A stretch of DNA of 64,000 bases from JAWPMT01 sp965267435 (GCA_965267435.1 OZ253960.1:2790001-2854000), one strand, 5' to 3'; shown: positions 1 to 9,108, counted from the stretch's first letter. Numbers and translations: made by a program. The notes: generated from the letters alone by a model not told the origin.

Positions 1-669
1 CAGCTCGTGGAGGCCATTGTTCCAAGATTTCAGGAAGGTGGAAGGTTGTTCTATATGGGCGCGGGTACCAGCGGCAGATTGGGGATACTAGATGCCTCCG
101 AGATCCCTCCCACTTACGGGATGCCGCACGACCGGGTCATCGGTCTCATGGCTGGTGGCGATAAAGCTATCCGAAAAGCTGTAGAGTTTGCCGAGGACAG
201 CATGGAATTGGCGGCCTCAGACTTGAAAGCACACGACCTCAATGCCAAAGATACGGTCGTAGGTATTGCCGCATCGGGTACCACCCCCTATGTGATCGGA
301 GCTTTGGACTATGCCCGCCAACTGGGAGCGCTGACTGGCGCTATCGTCAACAACCCCGGCTCACCGGTAGCAGAGGCAGCAGAGATCCCCATTGTCGTCG
401 TCGTAGGCCCCGAATTTGTCACTGGCAGTACGCGAATGAAGTCCGGGACATCGCAGAAATTGGTACTCAACATGATCTCCACCGCGCTAATGATCCGCAT
501 CGGTCGCGTAGAAGGGAACAAGATGGTCCACATGCAACTCAACAATACGAAGCTTGTCGATCGCGGGGTGCGCTTCCTTGTAGAGGAGCTACAAATCAGC
601 TATGATGAGGCCAAGCAGCTACTTGAAACCCACGGTTCTGTCAAGTCAGCGATCATGAGCCAACGTTGA
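1..669 (+). CDS. murQ: N-acetylmuramic acid 6-phosphate etherase, C-terminal part (cut by window edge)
   Basis: Cleaves the D-lactyl ether of N-acetylmuramate 6-phosphate to give GlcNAc 6-phosphate during cell-wall recycling in the cytoplasm. The frame is open from base 1, so about 222 C-terminal residues of a roughly 300-residue family are present and the true start lies upstream. A SIS sugar-phosphate isomerase fold is recognisable from the GAGTSGRLGILDASE block near the left edge, and from the later GSTRMKSGTSQK stretch, both typical of MurQ. The gene is followed after 54 bp by a membrane-protein gene on the same strand. The family call is firm; regulation cannot be judged without the upstream DNA. 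Confidence 0.93.
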   Translation, partial: QLVEAIVPRFQEGGRLFYMGAGTSGRLGILDASEIPPTYGMPHDRVIGLMAGGDKAIRKAVEFAEDSMELAASDLKAHDLNAKDTVVGIAASGTTPYVIGALDYARQLGALTGAIVNNPGSPVAEAAEIPIVVVVGPEFVTGSTRMKSGTSQKLVLNMISTALMIRIGRVEGNKMVHMQLNNTKLVDRGVRFLVEELQISYDEAKQLLETHGSVKSAIMSQR

Positions 670-723
670 TTTTCCCTTTTCTAAGCTTTTCGGTAGCTTG
701 GAGACCAACAATCCCTTGTTGCT

Positions 724-1293
724 ATGGAGCCATTTGAGTACGTCGTTGTACTGACCTCCCTGATCCTCGGACTCGGCATCGCACAGATCTTGACCAGCGT
801 CGCTGATGTTCTTTCACACCTTAAAAATGTCAAGCTCAGTGTGCCGCACACCCTCATGACCGCTGTGATATTTTTCCTCCACATTCAGGAATGGTGGATT
901 AATTATCAGAATGCTCATGTCGTGGGGAGTTGGACATTAGGTGTGGTATTGTCCGTGCTCACCTATCCAATACTATTGTTCACTTTGGCAAGGATGATGT
1001 TTCCGACGGGTATACGTGGACATGAGACAGACCTGGACGCATACTTTCGAGACCAATGGCGTTGGCTCTACAGCATAATTTTGGCCACTATTGTGATCAG
1101 CATCTGGCAGAACCTCTACATCCACCATATCCCTTTGATGGAGTCATGGCCGCAAATGCTCTATGCCGTGGTCTACCTGGTATTCATCCTTTGGAAAGAA
1201 CCCTCTCAAAAGGCACACATCGTGCTTCAAGTCCTGGCTGTTATTACGATGGTGGTTTACATCGTCGTCAATGACACAACACTGGGAATGTAG
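724..1293 (+). CDS. Hypothetical multi-pass membrane protein
   Basis: A 189-residue protein I do not recognise. It has about five or six hydrophobic stretches: residues roughly 5-25, 42-60, 70-90, 112-132, 140-158 and 165-185. The N-terminus runs straight into the first of them, without a cleavable signal. Charged residues cluster in one loop around residues 95-108, with the motif DLDAYFRDQWRW. It follows murQ on the same strand after a short gap, so it may be co-transcribed, but nothing links it to wall recycling. The ATG at 724 is the first start in the frame. It is probably an inner-membrane protein; no function is proposed. Confidence 0.75.
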   Translation: MEPFEYVVVLTSLILGLGIAQILTSVADVLSHLKNVKLSVPHTLMTAVIFFLHIQEWWINYQNAHVVGSWTLGVVLSVLTYPILLFTLARMMFPTGIRGHETDLDAYFRDQWRWLYSIILATIVISIWQNLYIHHIPLMESWPQMLYAVVYLVFILWKEPSQKAHIVLQVLAVITMVVYIVVNDTTLGM

Positions 1294-1353
1294 CCGCGCA
1301 AAATTCTGAATGTTCTACCAGCACATCGAGCTAGCTAGAGTAACGAAACTTTG

Positions 1354-1380
1354 AACTCGAAACCGTCCAACTCGGAACCG
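1354..1380. repeat. Short tandem repeat between convergent genes
   Basis: AACTCGaAACCG (1354-1365) is repeated as AACTCGgAACCG (1369-1380), with one mismatch and a 15-bp period. It lies in the 91-bp gap between the converging ends of the membrane-protein gene and the transporter gene. No role is evident. Confidence 0.5.
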
Positions 1381-1384
1381 GTAA

Positions 1385-2263
1385 TCACCCCCTGCCCCTA
1401 CTATGCCTCACCGCCTCGACCGTAGCCGTCGCAAGAATGATCACTCCACCAACAATAGAGCGCATGGCCGGCGTCTCTGCTAAAAAAATCATGCCCAAAA
1501 GAATGCCGTAGATCGGCTGGACAGTGCTCAATATGCTCAGTGTCGTCATGGAAAAATTCTTCATGGAAATGACGAACATCGTATGGCCCATAGCGGTTGT
1601 TATAACCCCCAAGGCAAGGATGGCAGGCCACATCGTGCTTACAGGGCGAAGATCGTAGAAGTACAATGCCGGCAATAGCAGCACAGAGCTCATCACCATC
1701 TGATAAAACATGAGCGTCATCCCGGAATATCGAGACACCTGTTTTTTCATCAGCACATTGCGGAATGCATATATCAAGGCCGCAAAGACACCCAACAAGA
1801 CGCCCTGAAAGATGTTGTCATCTAGTGAAAAAGAAGGCGTCAGCAGCGAAATGCCTATCAATCCCATCAACGCGAACAGAAGGTGAATAGGCTGAAACTT
1901 GGTCTTCAGCAGCAAGGGCTCCAGGAAGGCAATAAAAATCGGATACGTGAAATGTGAGAGCATAGCCACCGCCACATTCGATTTCTGAAGGGACATAAAG
2001 TAGGTGATCCAACTGCCAGACATGAGTGTGGCCAGAAACCAAAAAGACAGCAAGTCCCTGGACTTGACCTTCAAACGCACACCGCGCGCCTGGCATATCA
2101 ATCCCAAAAAAATGGCGCCAAAAATGCATCGAAGACATATCGTGGCGGGTGGAGCCAATGTAATATACCTGCCTAGCACACCTGAGGTAGACATCAAAAT
2201 CATGGCGACATTGAACTCCGCTACATGATAGAGAGATGAATTATGAGAAGAACGGCCAGGCAC
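1385..2263 (-). CDS. EamA/DMT-family transporter
   Basis: A 292-residue drug/metabolite transporter superfamily protein in the inner membrane. It has about ten hydrophobic helices arranged as two EamA repeats, the second beginning near residue 150. Substrate cannot be read from sequence; relatives export or import amino acids, nucleosides or other small metabolites. No ATG precedes the first helix, so the best start is the GTG at 2263; an internal ATG 20 residues later would cut into helix 1. It lies 21 bp downstream of yidD on the same strand, so the two are probably one operon. The C-terminus ends in a short basic tail (RHSRGRG). Confidence 0.85.
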   Translation of the reverse strand: MPGRSSHNSSLYHVAEFNVAMILMSTSGVLGRYITLAPPATICLRCIFGAIFLGLICQARGVRLKVKSRDLLSFWFLATLMSGSWITYFMSLQKSNVAVAMLSHFTYPIFIAFLEPLLLKTKFQPIHLLFALMGLIGISLLTPSFSLDDNIFQGVLLGVFAALIYAFRNVLMKKQVSRYSGMTLMFYQMVMSSVLLLPALYFYDLRPVSTMWPAILALGVITTAMGHTMFVISMKNFSMTTLSILSTVQPIYGILLGMIFLAETPAMRSIVGGVIILATATVEAVRHSRGRG

Positions 2264-2284
2264 AGTTGTTCACGGTCAAAAAAT

Positions 2285-2506
2285 TTAAGGCACGGGGTCA
2301 TAACCACTCCCACCCCAGGGGTGACATCTGGAAATTCGCTTGAATCCCATCCAGATGCCTTTGAAGCCATGCTTGAGAATGGCTTGCTTCATGTATTCCG
2401 AGCATGTCGGCGAGTAGCGACAAGAGCTTGGGAAGAGGGGTGATATACTATACTGATAGATGACCACCGGGATCGTCAAAATCTTTCGTAAGACCTTCAC
2501 ACTCAC
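2285..2506 (-). CDS. yidD: Membrane protein insertion efficiency factor YidD
   Basis: A small membrane-associated protein that in other bacteria helps YidC insert inner-membrane proteins. The 73-residue sequence has the family's signature: an amphipathic N-terminal helix, YQYSISPLFPSSCRYSPTCSEY, and a C-terminal RCHPWGGSGYDPVP block. Length is normal for the family. The start is a GTG at 2506, with a second in-frame GTG two codons later. There is no ATG upstream of the conserved core. It is not next to rnpA or yidC here; its downstream neighbour is a DMT transporter. Confidence 0.95.
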   Translation of the reverse strand: MSVKVLRKILTIPVVIYQYSISPLFPSSCRYSPTCSEYMKQAILKHGFKGIWMGFKRISRCHPWGGSGYDPVP

Positions 2507-2582
2507 AAATGTATCGGACTATTTGGAGCTACCAGCAAAATTTCTGTTGTTTGCACCGAACAAAGCAGGTTTTTCATAAGGG

Positions 2583-4007
2583 ATGGATTGGAGCCGCGGA
2601 GCGATTTTGATGATGCTGAGCCTAGTGTTTGTTTCTTTTTCTCAAGCAACCAGCTGGGGTGAAGACACGACGCATCGTGAGGGCCTTTTTGCCATCAAGG
2701 AGGTATTTCTTCTTGGTAACAAAAAGACCAAGCCCAACATCATTACACGTGAAATGAGCCTAAAGAAGGGCTTATTCGTCACGGACAGTACGCTTTCGGC
2801 ATTGATGGAGGAAGATCGAATGAAGATCTACAACACCAACCTCTTCAATGAAGTGACCATCCAAAAACTCTTCACGGAGAATCGCAGTGTCATTCTGCTG
2901 GTCAAAGTCACCGAGAGGTGGTACATCTACCCCTCTTTCATCTTTCAGTTGGCCGACCGTAACTTCAACGACTGGTGGGTCAATCAAAATCACGATCTCA
3001 GCCGGGTAAATCTTGGTATTCGCTACGAGCAATACAACTTTCGTGGGCGGCGGGAAGTCCTCAATCTCATCTTCCAGCTTGGTTTTGAACGAAGATTCCT
3101 CGCCAATTGGCGCATTCCGTACATCGAAAAGAAACAAAAACACGGAATGGAGTTCACCTACTCATTCCTGGAGAGTAGAAACGTAGGCTACCAGACCGTC
3201 GACCATGTCAAGCAATTCGTCAATGAAGAACGAATATTGCGCAGAACGCAGCGTGGCGGCGTCTCTTATACTTTCAGAAATTCCTTCTACAACCGACACA
3301 AGTGGAGGGTCACTTTTGACCACCGAAGCATCGACGATACTGTCGCCATTCTCAATCCCAACTACTTTGCCAATGGGCGCACCTTGCAGCGGCACTTCGA
3401 TATCATCTATACCTTCACGCGAGACAAGCGCAACAACAACAACTACGCCACCAGCGGATCCTACTTCGTATTGCGTGCAGAAAAGACAGGTCTTGGTATT
3501 TTCAATGAAGTCGACATCTTCGACATCTATCTCAACTACAGCAAGTTCTTTGACTTCGGCAATCACTTCTCCTACGCGACGTCGGCTACCATTTTCTCAT
3601 CCTGGCCTTCCAACCAACCCTATGAACGGTACTATGGCCTGGGAGAGGACCTCAACCTGGTGCGCGGTTTTGAGCAGGATCTGATCGAAGGCCAACGCTA
3701 TGTACTGTACAAGAACAGCTTCCGCAAACGGTTATTCAAGCACGTGCAGGACATCAGCCCCATCATGCCCATCAAGCAGTTTCACAAAATACCCTTTGCA
3801 TTCTATGGCAAAGTCATCTTTGACGCGGGCTACGTTGAAAACTATCCCCAATATGAAATCAGTGATCGCCTGGCCAACAATTTTCTCTATGGTATCGGTC
3901 TGGGGTTGGACATTGTGACCATTCACGACCTGGTGATCAGGTTCGAGTACACCTACAATTCCGAGGGTCAGTTCCGCTTCGCACTGAGCTCACTTGCCGG
4001 GATCTGA
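2583..4007 (+). CDS. Outer-membrane barrel of the BamA/TamA (Omp85) superfamily
   Basis: A 474-residue predicted outer-membrane protein. An N-terminal signal peptide (about residues 1-23) is followed by one POTRA-like domain (residues ~33-115, starting FAIKEVFLLGNKKTKPNIIT). The rest is rich in alternating aromatic/polar strands typical of a 16-strand Omp85 barrel. BamA usually carries five POTRA domains and is about 800 residues, so this is a shortened paralogue, closer in plan to TamA- or patatin-associated D15 barrels. The VRGFEQDLIEGQRY segment resembles the conserved VRGF-x-x-x(lid-loop) motif of the superfamily. Its 3' end overlaps the converging gene by 18 bp. The substrate or partner is unknown. 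Confidence 0.85.
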   Translation: MDWSRGAILMMLSLVFVSFSQATSWGEDTTHREGLFAIKEVFLLGNKKTKPNIITREMSLKKGLFVTDSTLSALMEEDRMKIYNTNLFNEVTIQKLFTENRSVILLVKVTERWYIYPSFIFQLADRNFNDWWVNQNHDLSRVNLGIRYEQYNFRGRREVLNLIFQLGFERRFLANWRIPYIEKKQKHGMEFTYSFLESRNVGYQTVDHVKQFVNEERILRRTQRGGVSYTFRNSFYNRHKWRVTFDHRSIDDTVAILNPNYFANGRTLQRHFDIIYTFTRDKRNNNNYATSGSYFVLRAEKTGLGIFNEVDIFDIYLNYSKFFDFGNHFSYATSATIFSSWPSNQPYERYYGLGEDLNLVRGFEQDLIEGQRYVLYKNSFRKRLFKHVQDISPIMPIKQFHKIPFAFYGKVIFDAGYVENYPQYEISDRLANNFLYGIGLGLDIVTIHDLVIRFEYTYNSEGQFRFALSSLAGI

Positions 4008-4643
4008 CCCAAAGTTCTTCCAGTTTTTCTGTTTGCCTTTTTTGAATCGGTACCACTGTCCTACACGCTGACCTGCAGAATAATTGCCCTGGTAACTCAG
4101 CTCACCACTATCATAGAACTTCCACTTACCAGACTCCATGCCAGCGGTATACTCCCCCTCCTGGAGAAGGGTGCCATCTTCCAGGTAAAAAGTCCACGGC
4201 CCATTAGGCAAACCTTCCTTATAAAACCCCCGACGCTTCAGTTGACCGTTTGGGTAAAAGAAGAGCCATTCGCCGGAGTACAGGCCCTCAATAAGTATTC
4301 CCTTCTTTTCAACGCGCTCATTGTCGAAGTAATAGATCGCCGAGTCATTCATCAGGCCATCGACCCAGTGCTCTCTGGACATCAGATGGCCACTTTGGTA
4401 GAAGTACTCCTGCTTGCCTTCCAGAAGTCCATCAGCGTAATTGAGGCTGGCACTCACGACTCCATTGGGATAGAAGAAGGTCCACGGCCCTGACTGATTT
4501 CCATTCACCTCCTGACCTATACTTCGGGGCTTGCCAACGGCATAAAAGGTGGTATCATTCCCTTGTGAAAACCCAGAAATGGCAAAGAAGACGCATGTAC
4601 AAATTATCAGTACCCTCACAAAACCAAAGTTAAAACCATCCAA
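3990..4643 (-). CDS. MORN-repeat (YwqK-like) exported protein
   Basis: A 217-residue protein with an N-terminal signal peptide (cleavage probably after FAISGFSQG) followed by about seven MORN-type repeats of pattern G-x-W-x-F-Y-x-x-G, for example GPWTFFYPNG, GEWLFFYPNG and GPWTFYLEDG. MORN repeats form an elongated beta-hairpin array. In Bacteroidota such secreted YwqK-like proteins are very common and their biochemical role is unsettled; the antitoxin label sometimes attached comes from one Bacillus homologue. It reads toward the Omp85-like gene and overlaps it by 18 bp. It is transcribed divergently from the PorV-like gene. Confidence 0.82.
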   Translation of the reverse strand: MDGFNFGFVRVLIICTCVFFAISGFSQGNDTTFYAVGKPRSIGQEVNGNQSGPWTFFYPNGVVSASLNYADGLLEGKQEYFYQSGHLMSREHWVDGLMNDSAIYYFDNERVEKKGILIEGLYSGEWLFFYPNGQLKRRGFYKEGLPNGPWTFYLEDGTLLQEGEYTAGMESGKWKFYDSGELSYQGNYSAGQRVGQWYRFKKGKQKNWKNFGSDPGK

Positions 4644-4732
4644 CTGGGCCGTTGCATGGCTTCCTGATTATTCTTGGTTTCATAACGCTGAACACTTGAC
4701 TGCATTGAGCTGATACAGCTATTTTAGAGGTT

Positions 4733-5545
4733 ATGCGCCCTGCATTGTACCCAACCATTCTACTTCTGGCGTGCCATATTTCATGGGCGCAAGACGGTGA
4801 TTTTAGATTGGGCGCAAGGACCGCCGGACTGGGAGGTGTCTCGGCGACACTTGAAGATGGCTGGGCCCTCAACAACAATATCGCCGGAATTGGGCGTCTG
4901 GATCACTCCATGGCCATGCTCTCCTACCAAAACCGATTTAACGTATCCAGCTTCCAGGTCATCGGTGGTGGCTATGTACAGCGAATGGGCTTTGGCAATG
5001 CGGGAGTGAGCTTTTACAAATTTGGCGACGACCTGTATAGCCAGCAGAAAATGACCATAGGGTATGCGAACCATATCGATATGGTTTCTCTAGGGATCGC
5101 CGCGAGTATTGTACAAGTCTCCATTGAGGGATTGGGTACAGAAAGCGCCTTCGTTATCGAGTTCGGCGGTATGGCCGATATCACGAAGCAGCTGAAGTTT
5201 GGAGTACATGTCTTCAATCTCAATCAAGCTGACCTCGCTGAAGACATTCCTGTTTCCACGGTAATCAAAGCAGGAATCGCCTACCTGCCCATCGAGCAAT
5301 TGTCCCTGAGCCTTGAAGTCCAGAAGGACCTCGAATTTGATGAGATCGTAAGAATAGGCCTCGAATATGAGGTCATCAAAAACGTGTGGCTGCGCACCGG
5401 AATCAGTACAAATCCCTTCAAATCCGCATTCGGTGCAGGTTTCATGTGGAGGAGTTTCACGCTGGACTATGCCTTCAACGACCAAAGTGACCTGGGAGTA
5501 ATTCACGAATTTTCCCTCGGCTACCTCATTGGCAAGAAAAACTGA
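4733..5545 (+). CDS. PorV/PorQ-like outer-membrane protein
   Basis: A 270-residue predicted beta-barrel. A signal peptide (about residues 1-19, ending SWAQ) precedes a segment resembling the opening of the FadL-like PorV/PorQ family: GARTAGLGGVSATLEDGWAL with N-N-N soon after. Alternating amphipathic strands continue to the C-terminus. PorV and PorQ belong to the type IX secretion apparatus of Bacteroidota, but many paralogues are unrelated to secretion, so only the fold is claimed. The stop codon overlaps the next gene's ATG (TGATG), which indicates translational coupling to the HhH outer-membrane protein; the two may form a complex. Confidence 0.72.
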   Translation: MRPALYPTILLLACHISWAQDGDFRLGARTAGLGGVSATLEDGWALNNNIAGIGRLDHSMAMLSYQNRFNVSSFQVIGGGYVQRMGFGNAGVSFYKFGDDLYSQQKMTIGYANHIDMVSLGIAASIVQVSIEGLGTESAFVIEFGGMADITKQLKFGVHVFNLNQADLAEDIPVSTVIKAGIAYLPIEQLSLSLEVQKDLEFDEIVRIGLEYEVIKNVWLRTGISTNPFKSAFGAGFMWRSFTLDYAFNDQSDLGVIHEFSLGYLIGKKN

Positions 5546-7602
5546 TGCGGGTCCTAACCACGATATGGCTGCTTGTTTTCGTTAGCACCCAATCGTATGG
5601 GCAGCAGGCGCCAGCAGTACAGGAGATCGATCTCGAGCGATTCATCGAACGCCTATTTCAAATCCAGGCAGACGATATCGACTACGACGACCTGTACGAG
5701 TCACTGCTTCAGCTTTACACCAACCCACTCAACATCAACCAGGCATCTCGCGAGCAACTCCTCTCACTGTACCTCCTCACTCCACGCCAGGCAAGCGACA
5801 TCCTCTCTCATATTGAGCAAAATGGAAAGCTCATAAGCATCTACGAGCTACAATCCATCCCTTCGCTAGACATGAACACAATCGAGGCGATGCTGCCTTT
5901 CATTACGGTAGAGGAGACCACCGACGGTCGGAGTCTTCTGAAGCGCATTGCGACTGAGCCCAACAAGTACCTCTTTCTAAGGGGGAGCCGAACACTACAA
6001 TCAGAAAGAGGATTTCGCGAAAACAGCTACATCGGAGACCAAAACCTCTTCTACGGGCGGTTTCGAATCAGCCGTAAGGGCGACTTCAGCCTGGGGATGA
6101 CCTTTGAAAAAGACCGCGGCGAGCAAGTTGTTTTCGACGAAAATCAGAAAGGGTTTGACTTCTACTCCGCCCATGTCATGCTGGAAAATATCGGACCTGT
6201 GCGCAAGGTTATCGTGGGGGATTTCCAGGCCCAATATGGCCAGGGACTGGTGTATGGAGCGGGGTTTGGCGTGGGAAAAGGAGCGGAGACCATTACCACC
6301 GTGCGACGAACAACGACGGGCTTCAGGCCTTACACTTCCGCACTGGAAAGCGGTTTCTTCCGGGGCGTGGGTGTGACCACCTCCCTCGGTCGGTTTGAGA
6401 CGGCCCTCTACTACTCCCACCTGAAGCAGGATGCGAATATCATCTCGGACAGCACTTACTCCGATTTCGATGAATTCGTCAACTCGATCCAGTCAAGCGG
6501 ATTGCACAGGACCCTGTCAGAGCGATCCGCCAGGGATCGGATCAGCGAGACCTCCATGGGTGGGGCAGTACATTACCACATCAGCAGGGACTGGAATGTG
6601 GGCGTCACGTCCATCTACTCATCCTTTAGCAGGCCATTGCAGCGGCGCCCCAACAACTACAACCAGTACGAATTCCAGGGAGATGAGAATTATGTAGGCA
6701 GCGTCTACTTCAGTGGCACCTGGCAAAACTTCAACCTCTTCGGCGAGGGAGCGGTGTCCAAGTCCGGAGGTACAGCGTTGGTAACGGGGCTGATTGCTTC
6801 ACTGACACCACAGATCGATTTCAGCTACCTACATCGCAACTATGCCCGCGACTTTCACACCTTCTATGGCAATGGCTTCGGCGAGGGGTCACGTGTCATC
6901 AATGAAATCGGCAACTATTGGGGGATACGCATTCGGCCGTGGCCAAAACATGAACTGAGTTTCTACTACGATCGGTTTAAGTTTCCCTGGCTGCGTTTTC
7001 AAGTGGAAGCCCCATCCGACGGCATCGAATACCTCGGCAGGTGGACTTACCGACCCTCCCGATCCATCACGCTCTTCGCGCAGTTCCGTCAGGAGAACAA
7101 GGAGCTAACCGTCCAGCCCGAGGGCTCAAACCTCAACATCCTGTCAACGGGCCGCAAGCGCAACTACCTCGCCAATCTCGACTACAAGGTCAATAAGGAT
7201 CTGAGCCTCAAGACGAGGGTCCAGTTCTCAGACTTTCTGCTCAACGACGAAAAAACGAGGGGATTCCTGATCCTGCAGGACATCAACTACAGCTTCTGGA
7301 AATTCAAACTGAGTGGCCGCATTGCATTGGTGGACACGGACGACTTTGCAAATGCCCAGTATGTCTTTGAAAAAAATGTGCTGTACGCATTCAGCGTAAG
7401 GGGTCTCTCGGGGGTCGGCACCCGGCGCTATCTGTTGGTGCAATTCAAACCGAACAGGAGACTTACCTTCTGGGCAAGAATTGCCGAGTCCAGGTTTCGG
7501 GATGCCGAGACACTCACCACCGGAAGGTCCGGATCAGGTCTCAATGAAGTGATTGGCGATACTCTCACGGAAGTCGTCCTTCAAGGGAGACTTAAGTTTT
7601 AG
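5545..7602 (+). CDS. Secreted helix-hairpin-helix protein with predicted outer-membrane barrel
   Basis: A 685-residue protein with a signal peptide (residues 1-20, ending SYGQQ). Residues ~45-120 form ComEA-type helix-hairpin-helix units: NPLNINQASREQLLSLYLLT, then SIYELQSIPSLDMNTIEAML. From about residue 135 onward the sequence is strand-rich with many aromatic residues, as in an outer-membrane barrel, ending EVVLQGRLKF with a terminal Phe. HhH units of this kind bind duplex DNA in ComEA, but here they would sit in the periplasm or at the pore mouth. It is translationally coupled to the PorV-like gene just upstream. DNA binding or uptake is an inference only; structural use of the HhH fold is equally possible. 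Confidence 0.75.
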   Translation: MRVLTTIWLLVFVSTQSYGQQAPAVQEIDLERFIERLFQIQADDIDYDDLYESLLQLYTNPLNINQASREQLLSLYLLTPRQASDILSHIEQNGKLISIYELQSIPSLDMNTIEAMLPFITVEETTDGRSLLKRIATEPNKYLFLRGSRTLQSERGFRENSYIGDQNLFYGRFRISRKGDFSLGMTFEKDRGEQVVFDENQKGFDFYSAHVMLENIGPVRKVIVGDFQAQYGQGLVYGAGFGVGKGAETITTVRRTTTGFRPYTSALESGFFRGVGVTTSLGRFETALYYSHLKQDANIISDSTYSDFDEFVNSIQSSGLHRTLSERSARDRISETSMGGAVHYHISRDWNVGVTSIYSSFSRPLQRRPNNYNQYEFQGDENYVGSVYFSGTWQNFNLFGEGAVSKSGGTALVTGLIASLTPQIDFSYLHRNYARDFHTFYGNGFGEGSRVINEIGNYWGIRIRPWPKHELSFYYDRFKFPWLRFQVEAPSDGIEYLGRWTYRPSRSITLFAQFRQENKELTVQPEGSNLNILSTGRKRNYLANLDYKVNKDLSLKTRVQFSDFLLNDEKTRGFLILQDINYSFWKFKLSGRIALVDTDDFANAQYVFEKNVLYAFSVRGLSGVGTRRYLLVQFKPNRRLTFWARIAESRFRDAETLTTGRSGSGLNEVIGDTLTEVVLQGRLKF

Positions 7603-7666
7603 GGGAAATGACTGACAGACCTGTCCTAGATACGGCTCGTCAATCGTCACATAAACAAAACAGAAA

Positions 7667-7972
7667 ATGGAGGAAGAAGTGTTTTTAGCCATTCGCGATG
7701 AATTCATCGCCAACCACAGCGATGTGAGGAAAGGGAACATGATGCGCTCCCCAGCGATCTCCGTGGACGACAAGGTGTTTGCGTTCTTTTCACGGAGTAA
7801 GAAGATGGTCTTCAAGCTGGGTGATGATTATCAGCCAGAAAGTGGCGGTATCCGCCCCTTCAATCCATTCAAAAACAAGGGGCCGCTGAGAGGGTGGTTC
7901 GAAGTCGACTACGAAGAGCACACAAAATGGAGAGCGCTCTCGGAACAAGCCCTCAAAGAAGTAATGCAATGA
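7667..7972 (+). CDS. Small hypothetical cytoplasmic protein
   Basis: A 101-residue protein with no signal peptide or membrane segment. Its pattern (residues 20-50: GNMMRSPAI, DDKVFAFF, KMVFKLGDD) loosely recalls TfoX/YjbR-like small alpha-beta proteins, and the C-terminus carries W-x-E-V and a final helix. I cannot assign it firmly. Its stop overlaps the next gene's start as ATGA (7969-7972), so the following lipoprotein is translationally coupled to it. Confidence 0.65.
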   Translation: MEEEVFLAIRDEFIANHSDVRKGNMMRSPAISVDDKVFAFFSRSKKMVFKLGDDYQPESGGIRPFNPFKNKGPLRGWFEVDYEEHTKWRALSEQALKEVMQ

Positions 7973-8421
7973 AGAAATTCACCCCCTTCCTGATCCTGAT
8001 CTTTACGGGAGTCGCTTGCACTGCTCCCACGAACGATGCCACCGAAGAGCTATCTCAATCGCTCAAAATATTCAATGAGGCCTTTGCAGCAGCCGACACC
8101 GCGACCCTGGCATCTATGATCACAGAGGAATATAGCCATATGAACGGGACATCGGGGCCCTATTCTCGCGACGAATGGCTGGGCTATGTAGCAGGCCAAC
8201 GTCAAAAACTAATTGACGGGCAGTTAACTATCGAAGCGTATGAAATGGATGATATCTCCATCACTTTCTATGAACGCTCCGCTGTAGTCACTGGTCAGGT
8301 TTCCACTACCGGGGCGGAAGGTGGCTCTCGATTTGACAAACGCTTCATGGTTACCCATTTATGGGTATTGGAAGACGGTAGGTGGAAAAGAGCGGGATTT
8401 CATGATGGCCGAATTCAATAA
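7969..8421 (+). CDS. DUF4440/SnoaL-like (NTF2-fold) lipoprotein
   Basis: A 150-residue protein. I choose the ATG at 7969, not an upstream start at 7894, because it yields a clean lipoprotein signal (MKKFTPFLILIFTGVAC, lipid-modified Cys17) and gives an ATGA overlap with the preceding stop. The mature part fits the nuclear-transport-factor-2-like DUF4440 fold: an N-terminal helix with FNEAFAAADTATLASMITEEY, a middle Y-S-R-D-E-W block, and a C-terminal strand pair with FMVTHLWVLEDGRWKRAGFHDG. Family members bind small hydrophobic ligands or act as hydrolase/isomerase folds. No catalytic assignment is possible. Confidence 0.8.
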   Translation: MKKFTPFLILIFTGVACTAPTNDATEELSQSLKIFNEAFAAADTATLASMITEEYSHMNGTSGPYSRDEWLGYVAGQRQKLIDGQLTIEAYEMDDISITFYERSAVVTGQVSTTGAEGGSRFDKRFMVTHLWVLEDGRWKRAGFHDGRIQ

Positions 8422-8432
8422 ATAATCAACAA

Positions 8433-9092
8433 ATGATCACACAGGACTATATCGACTTTTTCAAGGAGCTGGCAGACAACAACCATAAGGAATGGTTTCA
8501 CGCAAATAAAGGCAGGTATGAAAAGTCTGTCAAGAAGGCCTTCCTCGAAATCGTAGAGGGACTAATCCCCACAATGCTGGACCTCGATACAGAGATCCCT
8601 GAGGACCCAAAGGGCATCATCATGCGAATCAACAAAGACATCAGGTTCTCCAAGGACAAGACGCCCTACAACTTGATGATGAAGGCCAACTTCACGCCTG
8701 GTGGACGAAAGTCCCCCAATCCAGGGTTCTATCTCGGAATAGGCGCAGACAATATCCATGTAGGAGGAGGGCTTTATCATGCGACACCACAAACTTTGAA
8801 AGGCATCCGAAGGCATTTGATACAGGAACAAACGCAATTAAGTACCATCCTGGAAGACACAAAATTCAAGAAATACTTCGATGGTAAGGTGCACGGTGAA
8901 AAGGCGAAAAGGCTTGATGTCGAATTTGTAGATATTGCGAAAAGCTTGCCGATTCTATACAACAAACAGTTCTTCTATATGGCGCAATTTCCCACCGCAG
9001 ATTACATAGATCGAGATGTGGTAAAGGAGTTATCCCCGCTGTTAGGGAGCTGCGGGGCCATACATCATCTTCTCAAGGCCGGAGTCTCGTAG
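8433..9092 (+). CDS. DUF2461 (TIGR02453) family protein
   Basis: A 219-residue cytoplasmic protein of normal family length. It opens with DYIDFFKELADNNHKEWFHA and has the conserved internal RINKDIRFSKDKTPYN and the GFYLGIGADNIHVGGG strand, all characteristic of DUF2461. The biochemical function of this widespread family is not known. It lies 11 bp after the DUF4440-like lipoprotein and closes a three-gene run of small genes (7667-9092). Confidence 0.9.
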   Translation: MITQDYIDFFKELADNNHKEWFHANKGRYEKSVKKAFLEIVEGLIPTMLDLDTEIPEDPKGIIMRINKDIRFSKDKTPYNLMMKANFTPGGRKSPNPGFYLGIGADNIHVGGGLYHATPQTLKGIRRHLIQEQTQLSTILEDTKFKKYFDGKVHGEKAKRLDVEFVDIAKSLPILYNKQFFYMAQFPTADYIDRDVVKELSPLLGSCGAIHHLLKAGVS

Positions 9093-9108
9093 CGTCAGTC
9101 ACTGGGTA

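Noticed and set aside
2522..2553. Possible promoter of the Omp85-like gene (TTTG-N20-gttgTTTG)
   Set aside because: The -7 element lacks the TA; spacing alone is not enough.
4700..4732. AGCTG-ATA-CAGCT inverted repeat before the PorV-like gene
   Set aside because: Five base pairs only; common by chance.
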